A stretch of DNA of 64,000 nt from Bemisia tabaci (Eukaryota; Arthropoda; Insecta; Hemiptera; Aleyrodidae), in the NCBI RefSeq assembly GCF_918797505.1, contig NC_092797.1:27479372-27543371 (forward strand), in the 5' to 3' direction. The translations under genes were made by a program, and so were the position numbers. Positions 10,767 through 22,546 of the stretch are shown here, in pieces. Positions within the stretch are counted from its first letter, which is position 1. Every line of letters starts with the position of its first letter. Below the pieces are notes generated by a model, which had not been told where the DNA came from, searched no databases, and worked only from the letters and a program-made list of their open reading frames with translations.

Positions 10767-11523
10767 CTGCCGTACTAAAGAAAAACGCCGTAAGAACCTT
10801 CAGGCGTTGCCAAATTTCCTTTGATAAAGCATGAATTTCCTGGTAAACTTAATAATGTTTTTCTTCCAATGGAGATGTTGCGTGTGTGAGGGATTTGCGA
10901 TTTGACCATTGATTCATATGTAAAAGTTTGCGAGAAACACGATGGTGCCACTGGTTTCCTCTGAAATTAACTCCCAAGCTCAAAAAAAGCTCTCAAAGTG
11001 AGGCCCGAATGGAGGGAACATCCCACCCTACCCTGAGAGTCCACCTCTACATCAAAACAAACTCTCCATTCAAAGATAGGGAGCAAATACATTAGCAGTG
11101 ATGCTGTGTTTTCAATTTTGGAGTCCCCAAATAAAGTGGCAACCCTGCTACTGTATTTGCTCCCTATCTTTGCATGGAGAGTTTGTTTTGATGTAGAGGT
11201 GGACTCTCAGGGTAGGGTGGGATATCTCCTTCATGTTAGCCTCACTTTGAGACCCTTTTTTGAGCTTGGGAGATGATTTCAAAGAAAACCAGTGGCACCA
11301 TCGTGTTTCTCGCGAACTTTTACATAAGAATCAATGGTCAAATCGCAAATCCCTCTCACATGCAACATCTCCAGTTTTAAGATAATTTTGTCTACAATTT
11401 CATCGAAACATCTTGAAAATCTCAAAGAAAAATATTCATAACTTTCCTCAAAAATAAACATTTTATCGAGGGAATTTTGGCAACTCTTGAATGTTCATAC
11501 GGCGTTCTTCCTTAGCACGGCAG
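10767..11523. mobile_element. 757-bp giant foldback derivative of MITE family A
   Basis: It starts CTGCCGTACTAAAG and ends CTTAGCACGGCAG, flanked by CACA and CATA. The arms are inverted copies: GGTGCCACTGG / CCAGTGGCACC, GAGAGTCCACCTCTACATC / its complement, and GATAGGGAGCAAATAC / its complement. The loop is about 60 bp near 11100-11150. The arm sequence differs entirely from that of the neighbouring 902-bp foldback, although the ends are the same family. Confidence 0.85.
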
Positions 11524-11972
11524 CATAGTTGCGCGCGGTAGTTTTTTTTTACTTTCGCTGGGTCCTAGTAATGAACACACGTCGATTACTCTCTTGTAAG
11601 AGTGCCTCTTATTCTGCAAATTTCGCCTTCAAAAACCGTGATGGCAATTTGAAAGGGTTGTATGTACGAATAGATGCGCGCAATAGTATACCCACTTTCA
11701 CTCTGTCGCTGTTTTGCAGCGCTGAAAATTTTCGACAGTTGCTCTTATTGTCAAAAGAGGCTACCCAAAATATCTCCTTCAAATTCTCTCTGATTTTTTT
11801 TTAATGAAGGAAGAAAATTCACACAAAATGCCCAGAAAAACTGTTGATTAGTTTTTGCACGTGTAGGAGGATACAAAATGGGTGGCGTTGGGTCAAGTCG
11901 CAATTAGAGATATGCATTTTTCGGACTTGCTATCGATATGATGATTTATGGGAGTACACATTTGCATATTTG

Positions 11973-12182
11973 CACTGAAAAAAAATAATATGCTGTTTTA
12001 GTACCTGGGAAGTCAAAAATGTGTCTGGTGATCCCGAGATACTGCCTTTACTGTCCCTGCAGTTATATTTACATCCTGTGAATGGAAAGTCAACTGCTTG
12101 GGCAATCAGGGCAGCATCTTAGGATCACCAGACACATTTTTAGCATCGTAGTTGCTAAAACAGCAAAGCATTTTTTACAGTA
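11973..12182. mobile_element. 210-bp foldback MITE, CACTGAAAA ends
   Basis: Left arm CACTGAAAAAAAATAATATG, then GCTGTTTTAG and AATGTGTCTGGTGATCC. The right arm is the complement, with GGATCACCAGACACATTTT and CTAAAACAGC before TTTTTTACAGT. It shares the CACTGAAAAA terminus with 25447-25860 and 48449-49477. Confidence 0.7.
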
Positions 12183-12511
12183 GTTTTTTTTTTTAAAATG
12201 AATAACAATAATCACGAACCTGGAAGGCAGAATATCCATGATTGCTAACAGTAATATTCTGGTCGGCTGAAAAAACACAAGAAATATTGATAATATTCGT
12301 CAAATTCTCCGATTCAATCTTGAGAAAAAGCCACGATGGCACGGACTATGCCTTGTATCTACTTTCTTCAGTGTTTTGAACAATTTTCCAGAATGCTTGG
12401 AGTGGATAAATGTAGGGGGACATAACATTAGTTTATTGGCCGGAAACAAGACAATTATGTGCATGCGTAATGAGTTGTTATCAGTCGCGCCGACTTTGGC
12501 AAGGTCCTATA

Positions 12512-12764
12512 CTGCCGTGCCAAGGAAAAACGCCGTATGAACCTTCAGGCGTTGCCAAATTTCCTTTGATAAAACGCGAATTTTTTGGTAAACTTATAAT
12601 TATTTTCCTCCCAATTGTTCAGATGATATTGTTCGCGATTTCCCCTAAAGATTCTGAAAATTTAAAGCAAAAATATCCATAACTTTCCTCAAACATAGAC
12701 ATCTTATCGAAGGAAATTTGGCAACTCTCGAATGTTCATACGGCGTTTTTCCTTAGCACGGTGG
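12512..12764. mobile_element. MITE family A, full copy (253 bp)
   Basis: It begins CTGCCGTGCCAAGGAAAAAC and ends CCTTAGCACGGTGG, with TATA flanking both ends (12508-12511 and 12765-12768). One terminus carries the CCTTCAGGCGTTGCC variant, the other the CTCTCGAATGTTC variant, which is the typical asymmetric pair for this family. Confidence 0.9.
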
Positions 12765-13129
12765 TATACTGGGATCGAGAGTGCGAGCTCGATACGCGTG
12801 TTGTACTGCCTTGTAAATAAAAAGCACAGTATGTTTAGGAAAATAAGTTTTCACCGTATGTAAACACATCCCTTCCATCTCTCTTTTCCCGCTTTCTCTC
12901 GTGCATCTCTGTGGGGCGGGTTTCGGATTCCGATGGATTAGGGTATGAGCGATAACTAATTTTGGACACCACCATGGGTAAGACATGACAACCCCCCCCC
13001 CCCCAAACCGTACGTCCTTTCATTTTGTAATCTCACTCTACGCATGATAATACATTTAGGAATGGCAAAATGAACTTCTACTCTTGAAGGCAGTTCTAAT
13101 CTCGGAATAATACAAATGAGGCCTTATAT

Positions 13130-13336
13130 GTTACAATGGCGGATGTAAAAAATTACCTTTCCGAAAAACACCTAAAAAACTGTTTCGGTCACACAAAAAT
13201 CTAATATGTTCGGCTCTGACATAATGTACAGATCTCGAAGATCACATCTCAAGTATTTTCTCAAAATTTTCTCGATGCCAAAACAGTTTTTTGAACTTGT
13301 TTCCAAAAGGTAATTTTTCACATCCGCCATTGTTAC
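13130..13336. mobile_element. 207-bp MITE, GTTACAATGGCGGATG ends
   Basis: Terminal inverted repeats GTTACAATGGCGGATG and CATCCGCCATTGTTAC are perfect over 16 bp. They continue inward as AAATTACCTTT / AAAAGGTAATTTTT and AAAAAACTGTTT / AAACAGTTTTTT. No coding capacity. Confidence 0.8.
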
Positions 13337-14237
13337 ATTTAAGTCCTCAAATGCGAAGTTACTATGAGGGAAATATAGGTATCGTAGGAAGATATCATTT
13401 TATCAAAGGGGTGTCCCTTTACATTATGATGTAGGTGTTTGAGACCGTGCAAAACCCGAGTGTTCCTAATATCAGAGGAGGCGATGCATTTAGGGCTAAC
13501 GGGGATTACACCTGAGCGTGACATCACATTTTAATTTAGAGAATTCTCACACGGAAGGGTATACGCACCGACGCAACCTAATTAGTTTTATTCAGCGTAG
13601 TTTGCGTCCTATATTTGCATAAAGTCCGGGTTTATAATTGAAGGTTTTACGTGCACCTAAATTCGTTGGGCGATTAAAGAGAACGATGCCCACGAAATTA
13701 AGATTTCTATGTTATTTGAGCATATTTTTCAATAAATCGTTGTACAATAAATCTCTGATTTCATTGCATAGCAATTTGCGTATCATTTATTTCCGAATGC
13801 GGGCATAAAGATGTGCCACAATCGGAGATCAAAAGTTGATTTGGTAAGGCAAACACCCTATGCACTGTGCATACATGCATACTGTAACTTGAGAGGCAAG
13901 CGACTTGCACTCTAGTTGCCTATATGCCGGATTGAAGGAGTTTTCAGCTTCGATTGGATCTGCATATTCACAGGAGAATCAGGAGATGAAAGAATCCTTA
14001 TTCCAACAATGCTTACGATTCATTCCAGGTCCTACCTACGTTTTCAGTTATATTGGATAATTTTACTTTTACAGTAAAAATACTGCATTGTTACCTAAAC
14101 CGAAATAATTGTTACCACAAAAGTAACATTATAACTACGACTGGAAAAGTAGGAAGGATGAACATTGGAAGAACAAAGTTTCTATTTCACCGAATAGGAC
14201 CATGCAAAGCCTTTATATGCACCAAAGTCAAAGTGTA
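13337..14237. other. No gene recognised
   Basis: I see AT-rich sequence without clear repeats, splice-flanked coding blocks or RNA genes. Confidence 0.5.
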
Positions 14238-14461
14238 AAACCACGTATCTCCAATGCAGTGTTTCAAAATTTTCGCTCCTGTTTTATTTCGATGAAGAGA
14301 TATAAGCCAACTTTACAGCCTAAACTTTCTACGGAATATTCTGCAAACAAAGAAGAAAAATCGAAGTAGTTTTCAGGAAATTGCGGGAATTAGTTTCCAA
14401 AGAAACAACAAAGTAGGTACGACAAGAAGTCTGCCACGTCACACACGGGATACGTGGTTTC
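14238..14461 (-). mobile_element. Repeat family E, most complete copy
   Basis: The left edge AAACCACGTATCTCC and the right edge GGATACGTGGTTT are inverted repeats about 220 bp apart. The inside, read on the minus strand, has GCAGACTTCTTGTCGTACCT and GGAGCGAAAATTTTGA shared with the other copies. Confidence 0.6.
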
Positions 14462-15184
14462 GCACTTAATTGGCCATCGATATGCTTTCTTTGACTTTTC
14501 TGAATTTTTTTTCCTTTGCACTTTTTATTGAAGAGACAGGTGCGAAGTCCGTTAGTTCAGAAGAAAAAAACCTAGCCTCAATTTTTTTAATTAAACGTGT
14601 ATATTTGAATATAAAAGGACCAACATGTGTCATATATTTCTATTCGCTGAGCTCTTTTTAGCAATTAGGTAAATAGCTTATGCCGAAAACACTTTATATT
14701 CACCAAAAATTTACGGATGAATTCAGTTCCTTCTGTTTCCTTTTTTTTTCTCTCTCTCAGAGTTGGGCACTTTTCGAAACAAGCTACTCAATTATTGTGT
14801 TTGCCTCATACGTAAGCCTTAATGGGACCGATGAAGATCTCTGCATAAGCATATTGAGATCCCCTTTTCATTCAAACTGAATACTTAAAAGTATTTCGGT
14901 ATCGGATTGAGTCTCTTACTGTCGATTTTTTTTGTCATTAGTTTGGGGAGAAGGTTCACATCGCTGACAGACTTAATGCAATACCGTCGAATGATATTTC
15001 ATGAGCATACTCAACATCTCTTGTATCACAATAAGTCACTTGCAGGCTCAGACGGCAAAATTGATACAACCGATTAAAAAAAATCCAAAAGAAAGAATAT
15101 AAACTGGCTAATCTGAAAAAGGAATGAGTGAGGTCATACCTCAGCCTACTAATCTGTTGCCCACGTCGCGCGTTCGTCCAGTTC

Positions 15185-15348
15185 CAGCGGCGTGGCGTTC
15201 TTTGCGACATGTCGATTGCTCTGCCATTTAAACCTGTGTAAAAGTGTCGATAAACACGGTGTTCGCAGCGAACTCCTTATTAATCGATTCTTTACCACAG
15301 CTTCAAATTGGGGAATATCGATAATTGTTCATTCACGCCTCGCCACTG
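15185..15348. mobile_element. hAT-type MITE related to 664-827
   Basis: Ends are CAGCGGCGTGGCG and CGCCTCGCCACTG. The centre has the GGTGTTCGCAGCGAAC palindrome, flanked by ATCGATT motifs. No clear 8-bp duplication is left. The overlapping 113-codon frame (15192-15533) is partly made of this element. Confidence 0.75.
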
Positions 15349-15606
15349 TTGAAAACGTTCTTAATGCTCTCGAACGTGTTGCCAAGCTTGCATCTTTATG
15401 GCATAGCGTGTGCGGCGAGACATTTGACCTCAGGTTAAAGCACGAATTTGATAGAGGAGCATATTCCTCGGGACAAATGCAGCTTCCTACCATGCTTTCT
15501 CAGGAGCAGTTGAACTTAATTTTTGGCATTTAGACTTATTCAAATCCAAAATTAATATTAGCCCTTGGAGCAAGCCGAGAGTTAAAAGCTATAATCCATT
15601 AGCGAA

Positions 15607-15746
15607 GCCAGAATGACCGGTAATTGATGTTTTCCCATTTGAATCCATGGTAAAGAATCGATTGTTGAGGTGTTCGTTGCGAACACCATGTTCATCGATA
15701 CTTCTCGATAGGTTTAAAGGCAGATCAATCGAAATCGCGCCATGCC
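15607..15746. mobile_element. Decayed hAT-type MITE related to 664-827
   Basis: It carries GAATCGATTGTTGAGGTGTT, the palindrome GTTCGTTGCGAAC and the right end CGCGCCATGCCACTG. The left end has lost the CAGTGG motif. Confidence 0.65.
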
Positions 15747-16114
15747 ACTGCTGCAATCTTCATTCCGACGTCTAAAATTTTGACAGATATTTTAGTTTTC
15801 AAAAAGGAGACTAATAAAACGTCCTGCGTAAAATCCTGTCATAATTTTTTTCTGACTTACAGAAAATTCTTGAAAAGGTACGTAAATAGAAACTCCCCTG
15901 CCTCTTCACAATAAATTAAAACAATGGCCACAATTTTAGGCGGTGAAATGGAAATTGCAGGATTTGAACCTGAAATCCTTATAAAGAAGGCGTGGTGTGA
16001 CGAAAGATGAAGGGAGGCTGTCTTCTGAATTTGGTGTTTTGGAACTTCTGTCAGCGTAAATTGTATCGTCTTATATTCTTTCTAAAAGCCCATCCCCTTT
16101 CCTACTAGCAGCAC

Positions 16115-16503
16115 AATTGGACGTATTTCTAGCAAACAGACCTATGTGTAAGTGAGAAATGTGGGGTGTGCTCGTTAGTTCTCTTTGCGTAAGAGTGAAT
16201 GGGAATAATTGTGCGCCAGTGACGTCAGCGGCAATGATAGTGCGCACTCTAACGACGGGGAGATCGTCGTCGGGGCGCTTTAACTCGTGAGCCCTGTCCA
16301 CAACGCTCTCTTGCCATGCCCGCGGCTCATGAGTTCCGCATTCAGTTGCACATAGGTCTGTTTGATAGAATGCAACCTCCCGCTTTTCCAATTCTTCAAA
16401 AGGAACCACACCCACTTTTACATTGCTTCTTATCCAGCTTTCTAGAGCACACCCCACATTTCTCACTTCACATAGGTCTGTTTGGTAGAACTACGTCCAA
16501 TTG
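16115..16503. repeat. 389-bp inverted-repeat element
   Basis: Arms of about 58 bp: AATTGGACGTATTTCTAGCA with ACCTATGTGTAAGTGAGAAA and GTGGGGTGTGCTC on the left, and their complement from 16445 to 16503. The ACATAGGTCTGTTTG motif appears a further time near 16350. A 131-codon minus frame spans it and is not credible as a gene. Confidence 0.7.
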
Positions 16504-17192
16504 AAGGGCTTGGCGGACAAGGCGTATAAGTGCAATTTTTGCTATTTCGAGAAATACGGGTTTGAAGTTTCGAAAATATACGGATCCTTAAGGGGGAAAG
16601 TTTGATCTCATACGGCTGGATCAAGGTTTGTATGATTGGATACCGCCATTTGATCACGAGATACGCATGTCTGCAACTAGTTTTTTGAACCACACTATTG
16701 CTTTTGATGATTAAGATAAAAAATGGAGTTACTCACACGTAAAACTTCTTCAGAAGCTTTCAATCAAGAGCGTTTGCAACATTACTAACAAATAGCAGTA
16801 GCTAACCCCTCTTCCCTCGACCTGTCACTAGCATTCCACTGATTTCATGCATGCTGGACTGCCTAAATTATTTTAACAGCCACAAGATGATAGGGGACCA
16901 AATAGTGAGTTATTATTATATTCAAATTCCTGCGCGAGGATTGCGAGAGTGAGAAAATAAATAAAAGCACAGAGGAGCTGATTAGCTGATGTAATGCTAA
17001 TGGCAGGAAAAACTGAGGAGCACACGTTGTGCGTAGGACACGCCGAATCCAATGAAGGCGCCAGAACGAGGTACGCATTTCTGCAACTGAGCCCGAGATA
17101 CGCGCAAAAACATTAGGTTTTACGCGAATTCCCGATTTTTTCGATTATAATCTCTTGATGGCAGATAGAAAACATCTTTAACAGCACGTTTG

Positions 17193-18058
17193 CAGGGCCG
17201 GGTTTAGGCGGTAGCCACATGAGCCGCCTATGGCGGAAAATTTAGGGGGCGGCAAATTTTGCAATTTTTATTTTCAAGTATAGGTATAAAAAAAATCGGA
17301 TTCAGAAAAAAAATTACCAACGAGAAAAGACGACAAAATCTCTCATTTCCTGATAGTTAAAGTATAGTAATTTCCAATTTTTTCGTCTTTAGGTGATACA
17401 AGAGACAGCACCTTTTATTTACTAGTTAAGAGAAAATCCAAACACGCAATTTGACCTGGAGCGGCGCGGCGCAGAGAGCAATGATGACGAGGACTTGAAA
17501 TGAAAAGGAGAAGCCCTCGGCGCACCGGTCAGCAAGAAACACATATTAGCGCCTACAAGACTGCATGAATACTTCACGCATTGCGCCAAACGTAGTGCAG
17601 TCAGCAGCGGTTGGCATGAAATGCATAGCGCCTACAAGACTGCATGAATACTTCACGCATTGCGCCAAACGCCGTGCGGTCGGCGCGGTGGCGGAAATTA
17701 AACTTATTAAACCATGTTTATTCTTCCATAATTTTTTCGTTCATTTTTTATAAATGAAAGGCCTTGTCCACACAGAGATAGGTTTACGTATTCACATTGT
17801 CTTAACTCTCAGTATAAAGGGACTTTAAGTTTACGGAACTTAACTTTCGTGCAAATTTCTGTTAACTTTGCTAGTATTGACAGGGCTTTCACAAAAAATG
17901 TGCCGCGCGCGCGTGTGTGTGTAAACGCGCGCGTCTTATGCACCCCTCCTCCTCCGGCACGTTCACTTGATGGTTTGTATCGATGTTTCAAAACGAATGA
18001 GAAGGGGGCGGCAAAATACAGGCGGCCCATGGGCGGCAAGTAGGTAAATCCGGCCCTG
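17193..18058 (+). mobile_element. 866-bp non-autonomous hAT-type element with internal 79-bp repeats (two units)
   Basis: It begins CAGGGCCGGGTTTAGGCGG and ends AAATCCGGCCCTG. Flanks are CACGTTTG (17185-17192) and CTCGTTTG (18059-18066), a 7/8 target duplication. Two partial copies of a 79-bp unit (GCGCCTACAAGACTGCATGA and onward) lie at about 17550-17690. A GCGC/GTGT tract is at 17906-17935. No transposase frame. A second copy, inverted, is at 43493-44533. Confidence 0.88.
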
Positions 18059-18066
18059 CTCGTTTG

Positions 18067-19827
18067 TGCAGATAACTTGAAACTGCCAGTAACTGAGATA
18101 CGCACTTCTGCAGTTTCACCATCGAAATGTCGTTACACGATGCAACTATTCGAGATCCACGGATGTCCGTGTTGCATAAGCACGGAAATTAAGGCGTTTT
18201 GACTCTCCAGGCACCCACAACTCACCATTTCAACCGAGGCGCAGCAGCGGGTTGTACTGCGAGAATTCAAAATGACAGCTAGAGTGCTTTCAATTCTTAA
18301 TTTATACCACAAAGACATCCACTGCGCACAAATAGTTGCACTCATGTGTTTAGGATGTGGGTATCTTCTGCGTTTCAGTTTTGATGTAGTGATGTGTTGG
18401 GCATGATTGGTGGAGCAACTATTCGTGTCTCCTCCCGGAAGTGTGTTGATCTCCCCTCCCGGAAGTATGTTGACCCTTCTTCTCGAGATCAAAACTCCCG
18501 GGAGGTGGGAGGTCTACTCCTCGGAGGGATCAACACTCCTGGAAGGGACCAATCTCGATTGTTGACCACTCGATTTGTTTTCTTTAGTTTTTCGGTCACA
18601 GTTAACTGAGGAAGGGTAAAGCGCCCCCTCCCAGATTTTAAAATTCCGTAAATTTCAGATCAGACGAGAGCTCTCAAATCAAGTGGCTGCGTTTGACGTA
18701 GGTATAAATACAACAATTTTAAGTCAACGTCATGGAGAATTGTACACGGGTGCCAAATTATTTGAAAATAATTAAATATTTTTAAGAAAAGTTTGGTGTT
18801 TTTTCTGCAGAACATTTTTTATACGGTGATCGTGTTATTTAGCATCCAATTGCCTGCCTGCTTTTTGTTAAGTGAACCGATCAATTTCGGAGGCTTTTGA
18901 ATGATGGTTTAAAAGTTTTTCGACCCGGTTCGACAGCGAGGATACGGCGGGTGCTGACAGAGATGACGTCACAAGCCCCGAGCCGTGCGGCCAATGTTAT
19001 TTAATTGATATTCGCTTTATATGGAAGCTGCACAGGTAAATCCCACGTCGCCAGATTCTATATCTAGGTTGCGCTTCAAGCGCCGCGGTCGGCGACAGAG
19101 ACGCTCCGCACGTTGCTAAATCGTCGTCATCCGTCAAAGGAACGTAACTACATTTAAACGTTGTGAAATTTGTCCTCGTGAATTGCTCTTTTATCTGAAA
19201 AAACTTGGATTTTTTAACTGGAAATATCACTGATTTTCCTCGTGGTCGCATGCAAAAATCATACACATTTTGGATAAAAATTGCGAAAGTACATTCTCAT
19301 AAAAAATGGAATTGTTTGAGTCACTTTTGCAACCTCGGGATGGAGTTACGTTCTTAAGTGCAAGAAACGACGAAATCATTTCGTCGAAATGTAGCGCTGG
19401 GAAGTTACTTTCATCGCTCAAAATCAAATAGGAGGAATAGAAATTTTTTGTTAACCCCATACTCATCCGGTCGTGTCTCGTGGGTTTCAAAACGCCCCAA
19501 AGGACGGGCTTGCTTGATACAAATGGTCATATTTTTCATGGTTATGCTGAAATGAACTATGTGCAGATGAAATTGACCCCACCGCAAGATAGAGTAAGAA
19601 CTGAACGGCCGAAAGGCATCATCTGTCGTCAAAATCTCGCTCAAAATATGCTGAATATATCGAAAATTCTAAAATAATGTCATTTGTGAAAAATTAACCA
19701 TTGCAGTTCATATAGTGAATAGCTCGTAATTTTCAGTTTGGTTGTTTTTGTCTTCAATTATATTTTTTCGAGGGAATTTGTGTTTTAGAGGAATAGAACT
19801 GAGGAATAGAATGTGCTTCTATCTATA
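18067..19827. other. No gene recognised
   Basis: It contains an imperfect inverted block at about 18420-18550 built from CTCCCGGAAG / CTCCCGGGAG motifs. The rest is AT-rich, and the frames here have no recognisable domains. Confidence 0.5.
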
Positions 19828-20270
19828 CTGTCGTGCTAAGGAAAAACGCCGTAAGAACATTCGAGATTTGTCAAATTTCCTTCGCTAAAATTTTTATTTT
19901 AAAGGAAGTCATAAATATTTCTCCTTGAAATCTTCAGGAACGTTAGGTGAAATTGCGAAAAAAATTATCTGGAAAACTGAAAGAAAAATATTTACAAATT
20001 TTCCAAAAAATTCGTGATTTACCAAAGGAAATTTGACAATGCATATGAACCTTTAGACGTTGTCACATTTCCTACATTGAAAAACGATTTTACCGGGAGA
20101 ATGTCGTATATTTCGCTTCAAAATTTTCAAACAATTTTTTTCACCTTTTCATCTAAAATATTTGAAAATTCGAGGGAAAAATATGCAAATCTTTCCCTAG
20201 AGATACTAATTTTATCCGCGTCAATTTGGCAACTCTTGAATGTTTATACGCCGTTCTTCCTTAACACTAC
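19828..20270. mobile_element. MITE family A dimer (two copies fused end to end)
   Basis: It starts CTGTCGTGCTAAGGAAAAAC and ends GTTCTTCCTTAACACTACTG. In the middle (about 20025-20080) the right end of one unit, AAGGAAATTTGACAATGC, runs straight into the left end of a second, ATGAACCTTTAGACGTTG. The outer 20 bp of both units are missing at the junction. Confidence 0.75.
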
Positions 20271-20449
20271 TGAGTACAAGGGACCCGTTTTTCCCCTAAA
20301 AATTAAAGTTGCAATCAACATTTGAGCAAGCATTGTTCGATATACTGATTTTCCCTCAGATCAACTGAGATTTTACCTTTAGGTTGAGATTGGGGAGGAA
20401 AAAGGGTTGAAGGGGGTACGGAACAAAACAGATGGCCATTAATCGTCCG

Positions 20450-20800
20450 GCGACTGACCTCAATTTGAGTAAAGAATCGCACCGACGACGACTACGACGG
20501 CACGGCGCACAGTGGACCGAATCAATAGGATAGGTCGGACAAAATTTGGAAACTTTAAATGCTTATAACTCCGTTTATACGAAACTTTGAGGTTCTAAAA
20601 GTGGTTCCATTGGTTTCCTCGTGAAATTTCCCTTCTGAAGTACCCTTCAAAGTTTAAAATGTGGCGGAATAAACGTCAAAATTTGCAGTTTTAGTAAAAA
20701 ATTCCATGTCCGACCTCTCTTATCAACTCGATCCGCTGTGCGGCGACGGAGCCCACGACGGATATGCCGTGGCCGTACGCGAGTCCCAAGGTTACATTAT
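20450..20800. other. Moderately GC-rich stretch, no gene recognised
   Basis: CGACGACGACTACGACGGCA-type sequence at 20480-20510 and CCGCTGTGCGGCGACGG near 20735 bracket AT-rich sequence. The flanks AGGTCGGAC (20536) and GTCCGACCT (20710) form a short inverted pair, so this may be a small element. Confidence 0.35.
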
Positions 20801-21510
20801 TGTGGCATATATTTTTGTGAATGAGAGGCGTAAGGTATCTCAATAAACGTCGCCGTCGCCATAGTCGTAGAATGCTCTTCGTTCACCTTTTCGCAGCACG
20901 CGTTCCACGCCATCGAGCTGTGCTCCTCGCTTGGCACTTGATGAACCTTTTTTCACGATCTGCGAGTGCCTACACGGTGAGAAAAAGTAACCAATATTCT
21001 GTGGTAGTATGGAAAGTAACTGTAAAACACGGAGTAACACAAGTTGTTTCTTAATGTGTGTGTGTTAGTTTCTCCTGTGCCAAATGAGGGGCTTGGAGGA
21101 CAAGACGCTAAAGTGCAGTTTCTGAAAAAATTGAGATATTAACGATTTGAAGTGAAACTAATCTCAACCCTTAGATGACTAACCGTTTTTACCTACACGA
21201 ATGCCTAACCCGGGCCTACGAGGCCCGTATTGAGAATGTATGGTTATTTGATAGCTGCGATGTTTTTTTCTGTTTTTGAAGAATTTTATGGTTTTCATAC
21301 TTCGTCTTCTATTACCAAGGCTCCAAATTCTCTTTCCACCGATAAACTGCCCCCCTCCCCCTCTAAATCTTCCCCCTCCCCCCTCTCTCCCCAGTCCCCT
21401 TAGATTTAGGAGCCTCTCATTATATAAACACATTTTTATGTCTTTTTTGGGATTTTGAGGAAGTTACATTGAAGAAACATTATTACCCCTATACGTATAC
21501 TTGAATTTGA

Positions 21511-21540
21511 GAGGGAGGGGGCAAACTTGCCCCCTCCCTC
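21511..21540. repeat. Perfect 30-bp G/C-rich hairpin
   Basis: GAGGGAGGGGGCAA and TTGCCCCCTCCCTC are perfect inverted repeats around a 2-bp centre. The C-rich run at 21350-21392 is nearby. The G-rich strand could also form a quadruplex. Confidence 0.7.
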
Positions 21541-21662
21541 CCCCCTCCCCATCCTTCCGGTAGCCAAACAAATTTTGGTTTTGTTGGGAAATTTTAATAC
21601 GTCAAATATTCTCGGCCATGAACGTAACCGCGCCTTATGAGTGATGGCATTTCGTTTAGTTT

Positions 21663-21668
<6 letters not shown>

Positions 21669-21705
<37 letters not shown>
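21669..21705 (+). repeat. A homopolymer of about 37 bp
   Basis: The run follows GTTTTGATTT. It could be the 3' tail of a retroposed sequence, but nothing upstream is recognisable as a LINE or cDNA. Confidence 0.7.
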
Positions 21706-21708
<3 letters not shown>

Positions 21709-21808
21709 ATCGTAGAGAGAAAACTGCCCGCGCAAAACAAGGTACTTGTTGGTATGCTAATCACCTCTGTTTTGTAGCGACCCCTTCTCTTCCGAATTGG
21801 TTCCTATT

Positions 21809-22061
21809 CTGCCGTGCTAAAGAAAAACGCCGTATGAACATTCAAGAGTTGTCAAATTTCCTTCGATAAAATGTTTATTTTTTATGAAGGTTATGAATAT
21901 TTTTCCTTTAAATTTTCAGAATCCTTCGGTGAAATTGCGAACTAAATTATTTGAAAAATTTGGAGGAAAATATTCTTAAATTTACCAGGAAATTCGCGTT
22001 TTATGAAAGGAAATTTTGCAACGCCTGGAAGTTTTTACGGCGTTTTTCCTTAGCATGACAG
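21809..22061. mobile_element. MITE family A, full copy (253 bp)
   Basis: It begins CTGCCGTGCTAAAGAAAAAC and ends CCTTAGCATGACAG. TATT flanks both sides (21805-21808, 22062-22065). Confidence 0.9.
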
Positions 22062-22074
22062 TATTAGCGTGACA

Positions 22075-22440
22075 GAGTGACGCGACGCGACGCGATGACG
22101 TAGCAGTGGCGGCTGTGGCGCGGCGCCGCTGTCACGTTTTCAGAGCGAACGCGCGTCTTCCATTCATCTTTTCGTGTGTGCCGGCCCCGGGAGCCTAGAC
22201 GCGTGGGCGAGTGTCCAGTCTATCACGCAACACAAACGCGCACAAAAGTCCATAATTCTTTTTCTGTGGACCTTTCCAGTTTTCAGAGAGAAAAAAAATT
22301 TGAAAAACGTCATTCAGGTCGATTGGACGTCCTTTTATCAGGGAGGATTAGGATTATCGCAGAGCGCCAGAGAGACTTGTAAAATCGAAGAAGATACGAG
22401 CACTGAAGTTCCAAGACCAAAATGCCTGCGTTAGAGAAAA
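22075..22440 (+). promoter_or_regulatory. GC-rich island, possible promoter / 5' exon
   Basis: CpG-rich sequence includes a repeated GACGCGACGCGACGCGATGA, a CRE-like ATGACGTA (22095) and GGCGCGGCGCCGC. Two overlapping frames of 68-86 codons cover it without recognisable domains. It starts 14 bp after the MITE at 21809-22061. Function is inference from composition only. Confidence 0.25.
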
Positions 22441-22546
22441 ACGAGGTTTAAGTTTTTGCAAAAAGCTAAGAGAAATATTCCTCTGGGAGATAAAACTCCT
22501 TCTCCCAGACTCGGTCACGTTTGAGTACGATTAAAAATGAAGGTTA

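Noticed and set aside
15192..15533. 113-codon plus frame
   Set aside because: Its first half is the MITE at 15185-15348; the second half is unrecognised and has no splice or promoter support.
16071..16466. 131-codon minus frame
   Set aside because: It lies inside the inverted repeat 16115-16503 and has no domain features.
21669..21705. 3' end of a processed pseudogene
   Set aside because: The A run is long, but nothing upstream resembles coding or known retroelement sequence.
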